Shown here: positions 37,674 through 46,789 of the stretch, in pieces | Layout of the letters: each line of letters begins with the position of its first letter | Numbering within the stretch: position 1 is the stretch's first letter | NCBI RefSeq assembly: GCF_000701685.1 | Contig: NZ_JNJO01000003.1 | Span: 62,001-126,000 of the forward strand | DNA length: 64,000 nt | Direction of reading: 5' to 3' | From: Gemella sanguinis ATCC 700632 | Lineage (GTDB): Bacteria; Bacillota; Bacilli; Staphylococcales; Gemellaceae | Program-made: the position numbers and the translations under genes | The notes under the pieces: generated by a model | Seen by the model: only the letters and a program-made list of their open reading frames with translations | The model's database searches: none | Told to the model about the DNA's origin: nothing

Positions 37674-38465
37674 ATGAAACTATCTAATTTAGCACCTGTT
37701 GAGGATACAAATGAACTAACTGCAAATGTTCACTCTGTAGAATCATTTGGTAACGTAGATGGACCAGGAATAAGATATGTAGTTTTCTTTCAAGGGTGTA
37801 TGTTAAGATGCAAATATTGTCACAATCCTGATACTTGGAAGATGCACAATCCGGATGCAAAAGTCGTTACAGTAAGTCAATTAACTAAAGAAATAGTTAA
37901 ATATAGAAATTTCTTCGAAGCCAGTGAAGGCGGAGGAGTTACAGTAAGTGGAGGGGAATCTCTTCTACAACTGGATTTTGTTCTTGAATTATTTAGACAA
38001 TTAAAAGCACTAGATATTAATACTTGTGTTGATACGTGTGGAGGATTTTATGTTAATACTCCTACTATGAACGAAAAAATATTAGAACTAATTTCATTAA
38101 CAGATTTATTCTTAATGGATTTAAAACATATTGATGATGAACAACATATAAGACTTACAAAAAGAACAAATAAAAATATCTTACAATTTGCAAGATTTTT
38201 AAGCGATAATGGAGCAAAAATGTGGATAAGACACGTACTAGTTCCTAAGTGGACAGATGATGATTATTATTTACAAAAGCTTCGTGATTTTATTGATACT
38301 TTAAATGGTGTAGAAAGAGTGGAAGTATTACCATATCATGATATGGCTAAATTCAAATATAAAGAATTAGGCTATGAGTATGAGTTAAATGACATAAATC
38401 CACCAACTAAAGATAGAGTAAAAAATGCGATAAAAATTTTACGTGCAAGAGACGATACTAATTAA
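37674..38465 (+). CDS. pflA: Pyruvate formate-lyase activating enzyme
   Basis: 263-residue radical SAM enzyme that installs the glycyl radical on PflB. The [4Fe-4S] motif CMLRCKYC has Cys42, Cys46 and Cys49; the GGE-type SAM motif is VSGGESLL. Start ATG has AAAGGAGG. Lies behind pflB but has its own promoter. Confidence 0.97.
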   Translation: MKLSNLAPVEDTNELTANVHSVESFGNVDGPGIRYVVFFQGCMLRCKYCHNPDTWKMHNPDAKVVTVSQLTKEIVKYRNFFEASEGGGVTVSGGESLLQLDFVLELFRQLKALDINTCVDTCGGFYVNTPTMNEKILELISLTDLFLMDLKHIDDEQHIRLTKRTNKNILQFARFLSDNGAKMWIRHVLVPKWTDDDYYLQKLRDFIDTLNGVERVEVLPYHDMAKFKYKELGYEYELNDINPPTKDRVKNAIKILRARDDTN

Positions 38466-38469
38466 AAAG

Positions 38470-38500
38470 GAAGAAGATTTTTTGTCTTCTTCTTTTTTTT
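38470..38500 (+). terminator. Terminator after pflA
   Basis: GAAGAAGAT / GTCTTCTTC with a 5-nt T loop and eight T. Confidence 0.85.
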
Positions 38501-38504
38501 ATAT

Positions 38505-38538
38505 ACAAAAAAATACCACTCCAATTTGGAATGGTATT
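38505..38538 (-). terminator. Terminator of prsA
   Basis: Stem AATACCACTCC / GGAATGGTATT with one G-T pair; T tail on the minus strand. Confidence 0.85.
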
Positions 38539-38550
38539 CTTAATAAGCTA

Positions 38551-39486
38551 TTAGTTTGAAGAAGATCCTTCAAGCATAGATTTAATGTACGCTTCTACAT
38601 CACTATTATCAGATTTAACATTATATTCTTCAAATAGTTTTTTAAGTGCTTTACTTACTATTGTTTTATCACTTTTTACAGCTTGCTCAGCAGCTCTTTC
38701 TTCAAGAGAAGTTTTTAATTCATCGTATGAAGAATCTTTAGTATCTAATACTTTAATAATGTGGTAACCAAATGGAGTTTTAACAACATCTGATACTTGA
38801 TCTTTATTTAATGAGTAAGCTGCATTACTAAATTCAGATACAAATTTAGTATTTTCTTTAGAAGACCATCCTAAATCTCCACCACTAGAAGCATTTTCTG
38901 TATCGTTAGAGTATTCTTTAGCTAAACTAGCAAAATCACCGCCGTCTTTAACTTTTTTAAGAACTTCTTCAGCTTTTTTCTTAGCTTCTTCATCACTTAA
39001 TCCATTAGGATTAGAATTGCTTTTCACGCTGATTAATATGTGAGCAAGGTGATATTGATGTTTATTCTTTTCATAACTTTCTTTTATTTTATCTTCAGTA
39101 ATTCCAGCATATTCATTAATCATAAGTGTTTGCGCTGCTTTTACTTTAAGTCCATCTTTATATTTATCTAGTGTAAATCCTTGTTGTTTTAATATTTGTT
39201 CGAATTTATCTTTTCCACCGTATTGTTCTTGGGCTTTTTTAAGTTGTTCATCAATAACCTTTTCATCGATTTTATTTTTATATTTATCTAAAAGAACTTT
39301 TTGAATCATCATACTTGTTGCTGCTTTAGAAAGTTGATTAGCACCAATACTTTCTACGATGTCTTTTTCAGTTACATCTCCAGCTTTACTAGAAATATAT
39401 TTAGTTCCTCCAGATGAACATCCTGCTAAACCTATAACTGAAATACTAAGTGCTACAGGTAAAATAGCTTTTTTAAACTTTTTCAT
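38551..39486 (-). CDS. prsA: Foldase lipoprotein PrsA
   Basis: 311-residue extracellular peptidyl-prolyl isomerase lipoprotein helping secreted proteins fold. Signal peptide 1-22 with lipobox LAGC (Cys23). The parvulin domain spans about 142-240 (YHLAHILISVKS, ASSGGDLGWSS, VKTPFGYHIIKVLD). N- and C-terminal helical arms complete the fold. Start has AGGAGGAAT. Monocistronic. Confidence 0.95.
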   Translation of the reverse strand: MKKFKKAILPVALSISVIGLAGCSSGGTKYISSKAGDVTEKDIVESIGANQLSKAATSMMIQKVLLDKYKNKIDEKVIDEQLKKAQEQYGGKDKFEQILKQQGFTLDKYKDGLKVKAAQTLMINEYAGITEDKIKESYEKNKHQYHLAHILISVKSNSNPNGLSDEEAKKKAEEVLKKVKDGGDFASLAKEYSNDTENASSGGDLGWSSKENTKFVSEFSNAAYSLNKDQVSDVVKTPFGYHIIKVLDTKDSSYDELKTSLEERAAEQAVKSDKTIVSKALKKLFEEYNVKSDNSDVEAYIKSMLEGSSSN

Positions 39487-39548
39487 TGTGAGAATTCCTC
39501 CTAATTTTAACTATGTATAAATATAACATATTTTTTAATATAAAACAA

Positions 39549-41069
39549 CTATAGAATAGGTGATATCAGGCGTGCGAATGCTTCTTTTATTTTAATTAAT
39601 AAGCTTCGTTCTTTATACTTAGAATATGAAACTAAAGTAGATTTTTCTATATCTTTTAAGAAAATCTGTCTGAACTCTGTAGTTGTCTTTGTATCATAAA
39701 CAAAAGCATTTAATTCAAAATTCAGCTTAAAACTTCTATAATCAAAGTTGGCACTACCTAGACTAGTTACTTCATCATCTATAATAATCATTTTTGTATG
39801 AATAAATCCATTATCATAAATATAGGTTTTAGCACCATATTGAGCAAGTTCACCAATAAATGAATATGTTGCCCAATATACAAATATATGGTCAGGTTTA
39901 TTTGGAACCATAATACGAACATCAATACCAGATAGAATAGCCATCTTTAATGCATCCATCACACTTTCATCAGGTATGAAGTAAGGAGATTGGATATAAA
40001 TATATTTTTTTGCACGTGATATCATGTGCAAATAACCATATTTAATCTTTTGAAGTTTACTATCAGGTCCGCTAGCTACCATTTGAATAGGTAAGTAATT
40101 ATCCACCGGAGTAGATACATGTTCAGATTTTAGTTTTAATTGTTCAGTTTTTTTAGATGACTGTGAATTCCAATCATCAATAAAACGATATTCTAAAGAT
40201 CCTACAGCTTCACCTTCAATACGAAGATGAGTATCTCTCCAATAACCAAATTTCTTATCTAAACCTAGGTATTCATCTCCAACATTAAAACCACCAGTAT
40301 AACCTATATCTCCATCTATAATAACTAATTTTCTATGATTTCTATAATTCATACGGAAGTTAATTAATGGGAATCTAGATTTGAAGAAACTTTTTATTTT
40401 TGCATTGTTATTAGTTAAGTTTTTAAGTGAAGATATACTAAGCTTTCTTGAACCTATATCATCATAAAGAATGTAAACTTGTACGCCTTCTTTTAATTTT
40501 TCTTCGAGTAGGCTGAATAACTGTTTACCAATACCATCTTTTTTTAATATGTAGTATTGAATATGAATATATTGTTTAGCGTTTTTTATATCTTCGAATA
40601 AAAGCTTAAATTTTTCTTTTCCATCAGTAATAATTCTAATTTTATTCTTTTTTGAAAGAAAAGCTTGGTCAGTTTCATAGTTTAATTCTATCAGATTTCT
40701 ATATTTATATATGGTATGTTCTTCTTTTGAGATTTCGTATGGAGTCTTACGCTTAAGTAAGCTCTGTTGATACTCTATTTTTTCCTTTTTTGAAAGTGGG
40801 AAGATCTTTTCCCTATATATTGGTCTTCCAAACATTAGGTAAAGAACAAAACCTAGATAAGGAATTAAAAATAAAACTAAAATCCAGGCCCAAGATGAAT
40901 GTGTAGTTTGATATTCTAAAAATACTATAGAAAAAGCTAATAATGTATTAATTATTAGACATATAGTAAGGAGTATATCGATATCCACACGTATATTACT
41001 AAAAATGTTGGGTATATAATTAAAAATATTTGATAAATATACATTTGTATTTAAATTTATATAAGACAT
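39549..41069 (-). CDS. cls: Cardiolipin synthase
   Basis: 506-residue phospholipase-D-superfamily membrane enzyme joining two phosphatidylglycerols. Two N-terminal membrane segments (about 30-52 and 59-80), then two HKD motifs: His245-Lys247-Asp252 (HRKLVIID) and His424-Lys426-Asp431 (HTKMIIID). Full length. Start has AGGAGTG. Single gene. Confidence 0.95.
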   Translation of the reverse strand: MSYINLNTNVYLSNIFNYIPNIFSNIRVDIDILLTICLIINTLLAFSIVFLEYQTTHSSWAWILVLFLIPYLGFVLYLMFGRPIYREKIFPLSKKEKIEYQQSLLKRKTPYEISKEEHTIYKYRNLIELNYETDQAFLSKKNKIRIITDGKEKFKLLFEDIKNAKQYIHIQYYILKKDGIGKQLFSLLEEKLKEGVQVYILYDDIGSRKLSISSLKNLTNNNAKIKSFFKSRFPLINFRMNYRNHRKLVIIDGDIGYTGGFNVGDEYLGLDKKFGYWRDTHLRIEGEAVGSLEYRFIDDWNSQSSKKTEQLKLKSEHVSTPVDNYLPIQMVASGPDSKLQKIKYGYLHMISRAKKYIYIQSPYFIPDESVMDALKMAILSGIDVRIMVPNKPDHIFVYWATYSFIGELAQYGAKTYIYDNGFIHTKMIIIDDEVTSLGSANFDYRSFKLNFELNAFVYDTKTTTEFRQIFLKDIEKSTLVSYSKYKERSLLIKIKEAFARLISPIL

Positions 41070-41226
41070 AATATATCACTCCTAGCTTAATGGTACCTTA
41101 AAAGAATAAAAAAGTCTATTGATAATATTTACATAAAATTTTTATAAAATACAATAAACAAATTAAAATTCATACTTAAAAAAAGGTTAAGAACTTAAAA
41201 AAAATTAAAGAAATTATCATTATGAG

Positions 41227-41254
41227 TTGAATTTTTATAGATTTATATTATAAT
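41227..41254 (+). promoter_or_regulatory. Promoter of the SE1561-like/rlmD operon
   Basis: TTGAAT, 16-bp spacer, TATAAT. Confidence 0.6.
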
Positions 41255-41284
41255 GGAATAGAGAACAAAAAAGGAGAATACTAA

Positions 41285-41440
41285 ATGCCTAATAATATTT
41301 TAGATGAATTAAAAACTAAATTTGAGGATTTTGCGAGCGAATTAGAAAATATCGAACCAGAAAAAGTGGATATTACTCAAATTGATAGATTGATCGCATT
41401 AGTAGAAGAATTAGATAACGAAATTAAAACAATAAAATAA
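41285..41440 (+). CDS. SE1561-family small protein
   Basis: 51-residue acidic helical protein (starts MPNNILDELKTKFEDF, ends LVEELDNEIKTIK). AAGGAG is 8 nt before the ATG. Small proteins of this kind sit directly upstream of rlmD in staphylococci and relatives, and the same order is seen here; the family name is from memory of that context. Function unknown. Confidence 0.7.
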   Translation: MPNNILDELKTKFEDFASELENIEPEKVDITQIDRLIALVEELDNEIKTIK

Positions 41441-41446
41441 GAGATG

Positions 41447-41488
41447 GATGAGCTGAAGTGGGGGCAATATGCTTTTACTCAGCTTATC
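41447..41488 (+). promoter_or_regulatory. Long hairpin in the rlmD leader
   Basis: 19 pairs with one bulged A and a 3-nt loop: GATGAGCTG (47-55) pairs with CAGCTTATC and AGTGGGGGCA pairs with TGCTTTTACT through several G-T pairs. It lies between the SE1561-like stop and the rlmD ribosome binding site. Only three T follow, so attenuation or mRNA processing is as likely as termination. Confidence 0.5.
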
Positions 41489-41506
41489 TTTATGAATGAG
41501 GATAAA

Positions 41507-42865
41507 ATGAAAAAGAAAAACGGTGGAAAAAAACTAAATGTATTACTTACCATTAAAAAAATAGGAATTAATGGTGAGGGAATAGGATATTATAAAAAGA
41601 AAATTACTTTTGTAAAAGGTGCATTACCTGATGAGGTAATAGTATGTGAAATTGTTGAAGAGACTCCAAAATATATTATTGGGAAATTGGTTAAAGTTAA
41701 AGAACCTAGTCCACATAGAGTTGAAATCAAAAAAGAATTTAGTGAAAGTGGAGCATATGGTTTAGCTCATGTAAGTTATGAGAAGCAGTTAGAGTATAAA
41801 CGTAATATACTATTAGATGCATTTGATAAATATTATAGAATACCTAAACCAGATAAATTAGTTTTAAAAACTTTAGCAAGTCCAACAACAGAACATTATC
41901 GTAATAAAAACCAATTTCCACTTGCTGTGAGAAATGGTAGAGTTATTGCAGGTTTATATAAAGAAGGAACTAATGAATTAGTTGAAATTAATGAAGATAT
42001 AGCTCTACACGAAAATGGTAATAAAATCACTGCATTAGCTAAAAAATGCTTAGGTAAATATAAGGTTGCTATTTCAACTAATAAAAAGAATTATGGGGTA
42101 AAATATATTGCTACACGTACATCTTTTTACAATGGTGATGTACAGTTAACTTTTGTAGCTAATACTGATAAAATCAAAAACCTAGACAAAGTTGTTAATG
42201 AGATTAAACGTGAACGAATAGTTAAGAGTATTATTTTAAATGTTACAAATGATAATGATCATTTAGTAATGGGAAGTGAGAATATTACTCTATACGGAGC
42301 CGATTATATTGTTGAGAAAATTGGTGATATTAAATATGAGTTATCAGCTAAATCATTCTTCCAACTAAATCCATTAGCTACGAAAAAATTATATGATAAA
42401 GTAGTAGAGTTTGCTAATTTAAAAGAAACAGATGTTGTTCTTGATGCGTTTTGTGGGGTAGGAACTATTGGGCAATATGTAAGCTCTAAATGTAAAGAAG
42501 TTTATGGTGTAGATATTGTTGCAGATGCTATTAAGGATGCTAATGATAATGTTAAATTGAATAATCTAACTAACTGTACATATGTAGCAGGAGACGCTAA
42601 TAAAATTGTACCTCGTTGGAAGAAAAAAGGAATCAATTTTGATGTTGCTATAGTTGATCCACCACGTGTTGGATTGGGGCACTTAGCGAAAAACTTATTA
42701 AATGTTGATGCTAAGAAAATTGTTTATGTGAGCTGTAATCCATCTACTTTAGCACGTGATTTAAAAGTTCTTACTAGAAAATATAAAATTAGACGTATCC
42801 AACCAGTTGATATGTTTCCAGGAACAGCAGCTGTAGAAGCGGTAGTTGAGTTAATTAGAAAGTAA
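41507..42865 (+). CDS. rlmD: 23S rRNA (uracil-C5)-methyltransferase RlmD/RlmCD
   Basis: 452 residues. N-terminal TRAM domain (about 10-65), methyltransferase domain with SAM motif VVLDAFCGVGTIG, and catalytic Cys410 in VSCNPSTLARDL. The iron-sulfur cysteines of classical RumA proteins are gone: the CGGCxxQH block reads SGAYGLAH. The start was set 21 codons inside the longest frame because a hairpin covers the upstream part and GAGG stands 5 nt before this ATG. Modifies U747 and/or U1939; which one is not visible. Confidence 0.9.
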   Translation: MKKKNGGKKLNVLLTIKKIGINGEGIGYYKKKITFVKGALPDEVIVCEIVEETPKYIIGKLVKVKEPSPHRVEIKKEFSESGAYGLAHVSYEKQLEYKRNILLDAFDKYYRIPKPDKLVLKTLASPTTEHYRNKNQFPLAVRNGRVIAGLYKEGTNELVEINEDIALHENGNKITALAKKCLGKYKVAISTNKKNYGVKYIATRTSFYNGDVQLTFVANTDKIKNLDKVVNEIKRERIVKSIILNVTNDNDHLVMGSENITLYGADYIVEKIGDIKYELSAKSFFQLNPLATKKLYDKVVEFANLKETDVVLDAFCGVGTIGQYVSSKCKEVYGVDIVADAIKDANDNVKLNNLTNCTYVAGDANKIVPRWKKKGINFDVAIVDPPRVGLGHLAKNLLNVDAKKIVYVSCNPSTLARDLKVLTRKYKIRRIQPVDMFPGTAAVEAVVELIRK

Positions 42866-42901
42866 GATAGGTAACTTTAGGTTGTCTTAGGGAGAATAAA
42901 T

Positions 42902-43381
42902 ATGAAAAAAATGTCTATATTAGGAATTGGTCCAGTGTATGTAATTGGCTGTTTAATAATAACAATACTATCAATATATATATCTGAAAAAGGCTTTTTA
43001 AACTCTGGAAAAGTATATGAGATAAAAGGGTTTATGGTATTAATAGGAGTTATAAGTATTGCTTTAGGTATAGCTTTATGGCTAAATGCAGTAGTATCAC
43101 AGAAAATGGTGAAAGCAATAAAAAATAATAAGCTTTTAAAGACTGGCGTCTATTCTATAGTAAGAAATCCTATATATTCAGCTTTTTATTTTGTTTTAAC
43201 AGGATCATTACTAATAGAAGCAAATCTATGGTTACTAATACTTCCAATTATATTTTGGATATATATGAGCGTTTTATTGAAACTAACTGAGGAAAAGTGG
43301 TTATTAGATGCCTTTGGAGAAGAATATATTAAATATTGTAGTAGAGTAAATAGAGTTTTTCCTTGGTTTCCTAAGAAGTGA
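42902..43381 (+). CDS. Isoprenylcysteine carboxyl methyltransferase-like membrane protein
   Basis: 159 residues, four or five membrane segments. The C-terminal half has the ICMT/PEMT SAM-binding signature: GVYSIVRNPIYSAF, then EEKWLLDAFGEEYIKYCSRVNR. Bacterial members methylate lipids or small molecules; the substrate is unknown. Start has a GGGAG-type site. Probably co-transcribed with rlmD (36 bp gap). Confidence 0.8.
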   Translation: MKKMSILGIGPVYVIGCLIITILSIYISEKGFLNSGKVYEIKGFMVLIGVISIALGIALWLNAVVSQKMVKAIKNNKLLKTGVYSIVRNPIYSAFYFVLTGSLLIEANLWLLILPIIFWIYMSVLLKLTEEKWLLDAFGEEYIKYCSRVNRVFPWFPKK

Positions 43382-43408
43382 TTCAATTAACAAATAGGAG
43401 TGATTAAT

Positions 43409-43996
43409 TTGGATAAAAAATTAGAACTATTAAAAAAAGAGATAATGTCAGATAATGACAATAAAAAATATACAGATGAAGGTATAGAACCTCTTTTCTC
43501 AGCACCGAGTACAGCAAAAATATTAATCATTGGTCAAGCACCTGGAATAAAAGCTCAGGAAAGTAGGATATTTTTTAATGATAAAAGCGGTGTTAAGCTA
43601 AGAGAGTGGATGGGGATTGATGATGATATTTTTTATAAATCAGGTTTAATAGGTGTAGTTCCTATGGATTTCTATTATCCTGGAAAAGGTAAAAGTGGTG
43701 ATTTACCTCCAAGAAAAAATTTCGCTCCAAAATGGCATGAAAAAGTACTAGAGTTAATGCCAAATATCGAACTAATTATTTTAGTAGGGAAATATGCTCA
43801 GGATTATTATTTACACAAAAATAAAAAATCTAATCTAACTGAAACAGTACTTCATTACGAAGAATATGGTCCACTATATTTTCCAATAGTTCATCCATCA
43901 CCATTAAATTTTAGATGGCAAAATAAAAATCCGTGGTTTTTAGAAAATGTAGTACCAAAATTAAAAATAAGAGTTTCAGAAATTTTGAATAAATAA
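43409..43996 (+). CDS. Uracil-DNA glycosylase superfamily protein
   Basis: 195 residues. UDG-fold motifs: ILIIGQAPGIKAQ (motif 1, GQxPG), GVVPMDFYYPGKGKSGDLPP and the C-terminal FPIVHPSPLNFRW (motif 2, HPSP). Resembles the uncharacterised UDG-like family of Firmicutes rather than family 4, as no iron-sulfur cysteines are present. A TTG start is chosen because TAGGAG is 8 nt from it; the longest-frame GTG overlaps the ribosome binding site. Confidence 0.85.
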   Translation: MDKKLELLKKEIMSDNDNKKYTDEGIEPLFSAPSTAKILIIGQAPGIKAQESRIFFNDKSGVKLREWMGIDDDIFYKSGLIGVVPMDFYYPGKGKSGDLPPRKNFAPKWHEKVLELMPNIELIILVGKYAQDYYLHKNKKSNLTETVLHYEEYGPLYFPIVHPSPLNFRWQNKNPWFLENVVPKLKIRVSEILNK

Positions 43997-44011
43997 GTAA
44001 GATGAAAATAG

Positions 44012-44043
44012 GAACAAGTGAAAATATACACTTGTTCTTTTTA
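44012..44043 (+). terminator. Terminator after the UDG-like gene
   Basis: GAACAAGTG / CACTTGTTC, 8-nt loop, T-rich tail. Confidence 0.88.
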
Positions 44044-44152
44044 TTTTTTATCTTATAAGTAAGTTGAAGTTAATGCTACAAATGTTGATATATGAGTTAT
44101 GGAATTTATTTGTAATAATATTTGTTATTTTTGGTATTGTTTCGGTTTTTGC

Positions 44153-44181
44153 TTGATAATCAATTTTTATTTTTGTACAAT
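44153..44181 (+). promoter_or_regulatory. Promoter of the DUF3137-LemA operon
   Basis: TTGATA, 17-bp spacer, TACAAT. Confidence 0.6.
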
Positions 44182-44211
44182 AGTTATAGGAATTAATAAG
44201 GAGTGAATCTT

Positions 44212-45195
44212 ATGGATAATAATAGAGATTTTGACCGTGAGATAGAGAGAATAAGAGCTATAGAAAATACGAAAGAGTATCAAGATAGGTTAAACTTATT
44301 GCGTAATCAGATGAGTAATAATTTATTTTGGAAGAGAGCATTTCCTATAGTAGCATTTTTTGCAATTTTTATTATTGTACAATTTAAAGTATATGGAGCT
44401 ATAGCTGTAGCTTTACTCTATTTTTTTGTTTATCTCCCTCAATCAAAAAAAAGAAAGCAATTATTTAATGGAAAACAACGTACTAATGAAGAAATCTTTA
44501 CAGAAGATTTTTTAGATCCTGTACTTAAGGAAATTTTTCCAAATGCATCTTTAAATTATCATGGTGGATATCCGATAGATATACTAAAATTTTCTACACC
44601 TAATTCAAAAATTTATAATCAATTTTGCTTATTAGCTTTTAATGATGCTAGTGATTTAACAGTATGTAATTTACATTCTTATCACCAAGAAACTAGAACA
44701 AGAACAGTAGGGTCTTCGACTGAAACATATACGGTAGATGTTACTGACTTTGATGGACAAGTCTTCTCGTTACGTGTAGCAAGCAATCTAAATGGTTATA
44801 TAAGAGTAGTACCTACTAAAAAATCTTTCTTCTTAAAAAGAGAGGTACAACATAATTATCCAAATTTATTGCAGGGTGAAGTGAAAATAGATACTGAAGA
44901 TATAAATCATAATGAGAATTATAATATCTATTGTACAGATGAACTATCAGCGAGAAAATTCTTAAGTCCTAGGGTTTTAGAATGGTTTGATAATAATATA
45001 TCACAAAATGCCGTAAGTATGTTTGTTAATAATGATAGGCTTTATATTTCTCTAAATACTAAGTATTTTCTATTTATGCCACCTACATCATTTGATCAGA
45101 TAAAACAATTATCTATGGTAGAAGAGTACAAAAAACTTAGAATGGCTGTAGATTATATAAGAAACTTCACAAAAATATTTCAAATACAAGAATAA
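44212..45195 (+). CDS. DUF3137-family membrane protein
   Basis: 327 residues. Two membrane segments close together (about 46-80), then a soluble domain of 240 residues of DUF3137 type (LLAFNDASDLTVCNLHSYHQE, VTDFDGQVFSLR). Members are regularly next to LemA genes, as here (19 bp gap), and a joint envelope function is assumed but not shown. The ATG is preferred over a GTG three codons upstream that abuts AAGGAG. Confidence 0.75.
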   Translation: MDNNRDFDREIERIRAIENTKEYQDRLNLLRNQMSNNLFWKRAFPIVAFFAIFIIVQFKVYGAIAVALLYFFVYLPQSKKRKQLFNGKQRTNEEIFTEDFLDPVLKEIFPNASLNYHGGYPIDILKFSTPNSKIYNQFCLLAFNDASDLTVCNLHSYHQETRTRTVGSSTETYTVDVTDFDGQVFSLRVASNLNGYIRVVPTKKSFFLKREVQHNYPNLLQGEVKIDTEDINHNENYNIYCTDELSARKFLSPRVLEWFDNNISQNAVSMFVNNDRLYISLNTKYFLFMPPTSFDQIKQLSMVEEYKKLRMAVDYIRNFTKIFQIQE

Positions 45196-45214
45196 TCAAT
45201 AAAGGAGAAAGAAA

Positions 45215-45766
45215 ATGACAATTGGAATTATAGTAATAGTTATAGTAGTATTAATAGCTCTTTGGTTTATTAACCAAAGTAACCAGTTAAATAGATATCA
45301 AGTCTCAATAGAGGAATCTAAAAAGAATATTGATATTATTTTAGTAAAAAGATATGATACAATCTCTGAAATGTTAAAAGTAGCTAAATCATATGCTAAA
45401 CATGAGGAAAAAGTATTTACAGAGCTTGTTGCATTACGTCAAGGTGGTTCAATTCAAGAAACAAACCAAGTTTTAGCTAACCAAAACGATGTATTAACAC
45501 AAATTAAAGCAGTTGGAGAAAGTTATCCAGAACTATTTTCTTCTAAACAATTTGAAAACTTACAAAGAGAAATCGCTGAAGAAAATGAAGATTTAGCAGC
45601 ATCAAAACGTATAGTTAATAGTAACGTTAGAATAATAAATCAAGCAATAGTATCATTCCCAACTTCATTAGTAGCTTCAATAAAAGGATTAAGACAATTT
45701 GAATTTTTAAATGAAGATACTACAGGAAAAAGAGATTTAAAAGATTTAGATTATAATGTTAATTAA
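45215..45766 (+). CDS. lemA: LemA-family protein
   Basis: 183 residues. One N-terminal membrane anchor (about 2-21), then a long helical domain with NRYQVSIEESKKNIDIILVKRYDTISEML, the LemA signature. Topology would place the helices outside or inside the membrane depending on orientation; function in the cell is unknown. Start ATG has AAAGGAG. Partner of the DUF3137 gene. Confidence 0.88.
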   Translation: MTIGIIVIVIVVLIALWFINQSNQLNRYQVSIEESKKNIDIILVKRYDTISEMLKVAKSYAKHEEKVFTELVALRQGGSIQETNQVLANQNDVLTQIKAVGESYPELFSSKQFENLQREIAEENEDLAASKRIVNSNVRIINQAIVSFPTSLVASIKGLRQFEFLNEDTTGKRDLKDLDYNVN

Positions 45767-45856
45767 TAAACCTAAAAAGATAAACTTAGAAAATAATATT
45801 TCTGAGTTTATTTTTATGTTATAATAAGAAATAAAAAATGGAGGTTGTATTATTAT

Positions 45857-46465
45857 ATGAATCAAAAAGAAAGAATGATAGCAGGGTTACCATATAAATC
45901 AAGTCCTGAATTAAGAGATGCACTATTAAAAGGAAGAGATTTTTGTTTTAAATATAATAATATTTCTCCTTTAGAACGTGAAGAAAGAATGAATATGATA
46001 AAAGGCTTCTTTGCTAAGACTGGTGAAAAACTATCTATTCAATCACCATTTTATTGTGACTATGGCTTTAATATAAGTATAGGTGAATATTTTTTCTCAA
46101 ATTATAATTTAGTAATATTAGATGTTGCTCCTGTAAAAATAGGTGATAATGTTATGTTTGGTCCAAATGTAAGTTTATATACAGCAGGTCACCCAATCCA
46201 TCCAGTTAGTAGAAATTCTGGATATGAATATGGATTACCAATTACAATAGGTGACAATGTTTGGTTAGGTGGAAATGTAGTAGTTACCCCAGGTGTAACA
46301 ATAGGAGAGAATTCAGTGATAGGAGCTGGTAGTGTAGTCGTTAAAGATATTCCCGCTAACGTTGTAGCTGCGGGTAATCCATGTAAAGTAGTTCGTGAAA
46401 TTAGAGAAGAAGAAATAGATTATATTTACAAGGATAAATTGTTTGATGTAGATGACTATAAATAA
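45857..46465 (+). CDS. Maltose/galactoside O-acetyltransferase family protein
   Basis: 202 residues. N-terminal Mac domain (MNQKERMIAGLPYKSSP) and left-handed beta-helix hexapeptide repeats (IGDNVMFGPNVSLYTAGHP, IGDNVWLGGNVVVTPGVTIG), with the catalytic His in the TAGHPIHP motif. Acetyl-CoA:sugar O-acetyltransferase. The ATG is chosen over a TTG four codons upstream that overlaps GGAGG; the remaining spacing is rather long. Confidence 0.9.
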   Translation: MNQKERMIAGLPYKSSPELRDALLKGRDFCFKYNNISPLEREERMNMIKGFFAKTGEKLSIQSPFYCDYGFNISIGEYFFSNYNLVILDVAPVKIGDNVMFGPNVSLYTAGHPIHPVSRNSGYEYGLPITIGDNVWLGGNVVVTPGVTIGENSVIGAGSVVVKDIPANVVAAGNPCKVVREIREEEIDYIYKDKLFDVDDYK

Positions 46466-46470
46466 AGAGT

Positions 46471-46508
46471 AAACGAGGTAAAATAATAATTACCTCGTTT
46501 GTTTTTTT
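46471..46508. terminator. Terminator between acetyltransferase and M20 genes
   Basis: Perfect 11-bp stem AAACGAGGTAA / TTACCTCGTTT with a T tail on the plus strand; probably used by both convergent units. Confidence 0.85.
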
Positions 46509-46788
46509 ATAATTCTTCAATTTTATAACTAGTACTTTCTCCATAATACATTAAAAGAGAGGAAGCTAGTTTGTTTACTACTTTAACATCATCTGTTTTT
46601 AGAACTATCTCAGCTTTACCAGAAATAACATTAAATGCATCTCCACTACTTACTGAAATTATTTCTATATTTTTATATTTTAATGATTTTCTAACAAACT
46701 CACTAGCTATAATAGTAGAGTCAATAGCCATATGAGGTTCAGCGCCGTGACCACCTTTACCGAAAATTAATAGCTTATATTGTTTCAT
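46507..46788 (-). CDS. Stand-alone M20-peptidase lid (dimerisation) domain
   Basis: 93 residues matching only the small dimerisation domain of M20 amidohydrolases: YKLLIFGKGGHGAEPHMAID, then IIASEFV and SSGDAFNVISGKAEIVLKT. No metal-binding catalytic domain. It is a proper gene: one base separates the upstream stop from its ATG, and AGGAGG is 9 nt before it. The GGHGA and AFNVI motifs it carries are exactly those missing from the lid of the M20 enzyme encoded directly upstream, so the two may work as a split enzyme. A degenerate gene remnant is the alternative. Confidence 0.7.
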   Translation of the reverse strand: MKQYKLLIFGKGGHGAEPHMAIDSTIIASEFVRKSLKYKNIEIISVSSGDAFNVISGKAEIVLKTDDVKVVNKLASSLLMYYGESTSYKIEEL

Positions 46789-46789
46789 A

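Noticed and set aside
41444-41506. Extended N-terminus of RlmD
   Set aside because: The extra codons lie in a strong hairpin and have no ribosome binding site; the TRAM domain begins after the chosen ATG.
46507-46788. Frameshifted tail of the M20 enzyme
   Set aside because: The large gene is complete to its usual C-terminus, and the small one codes for a lid domain, not a tail, with its own ribosome binding site.
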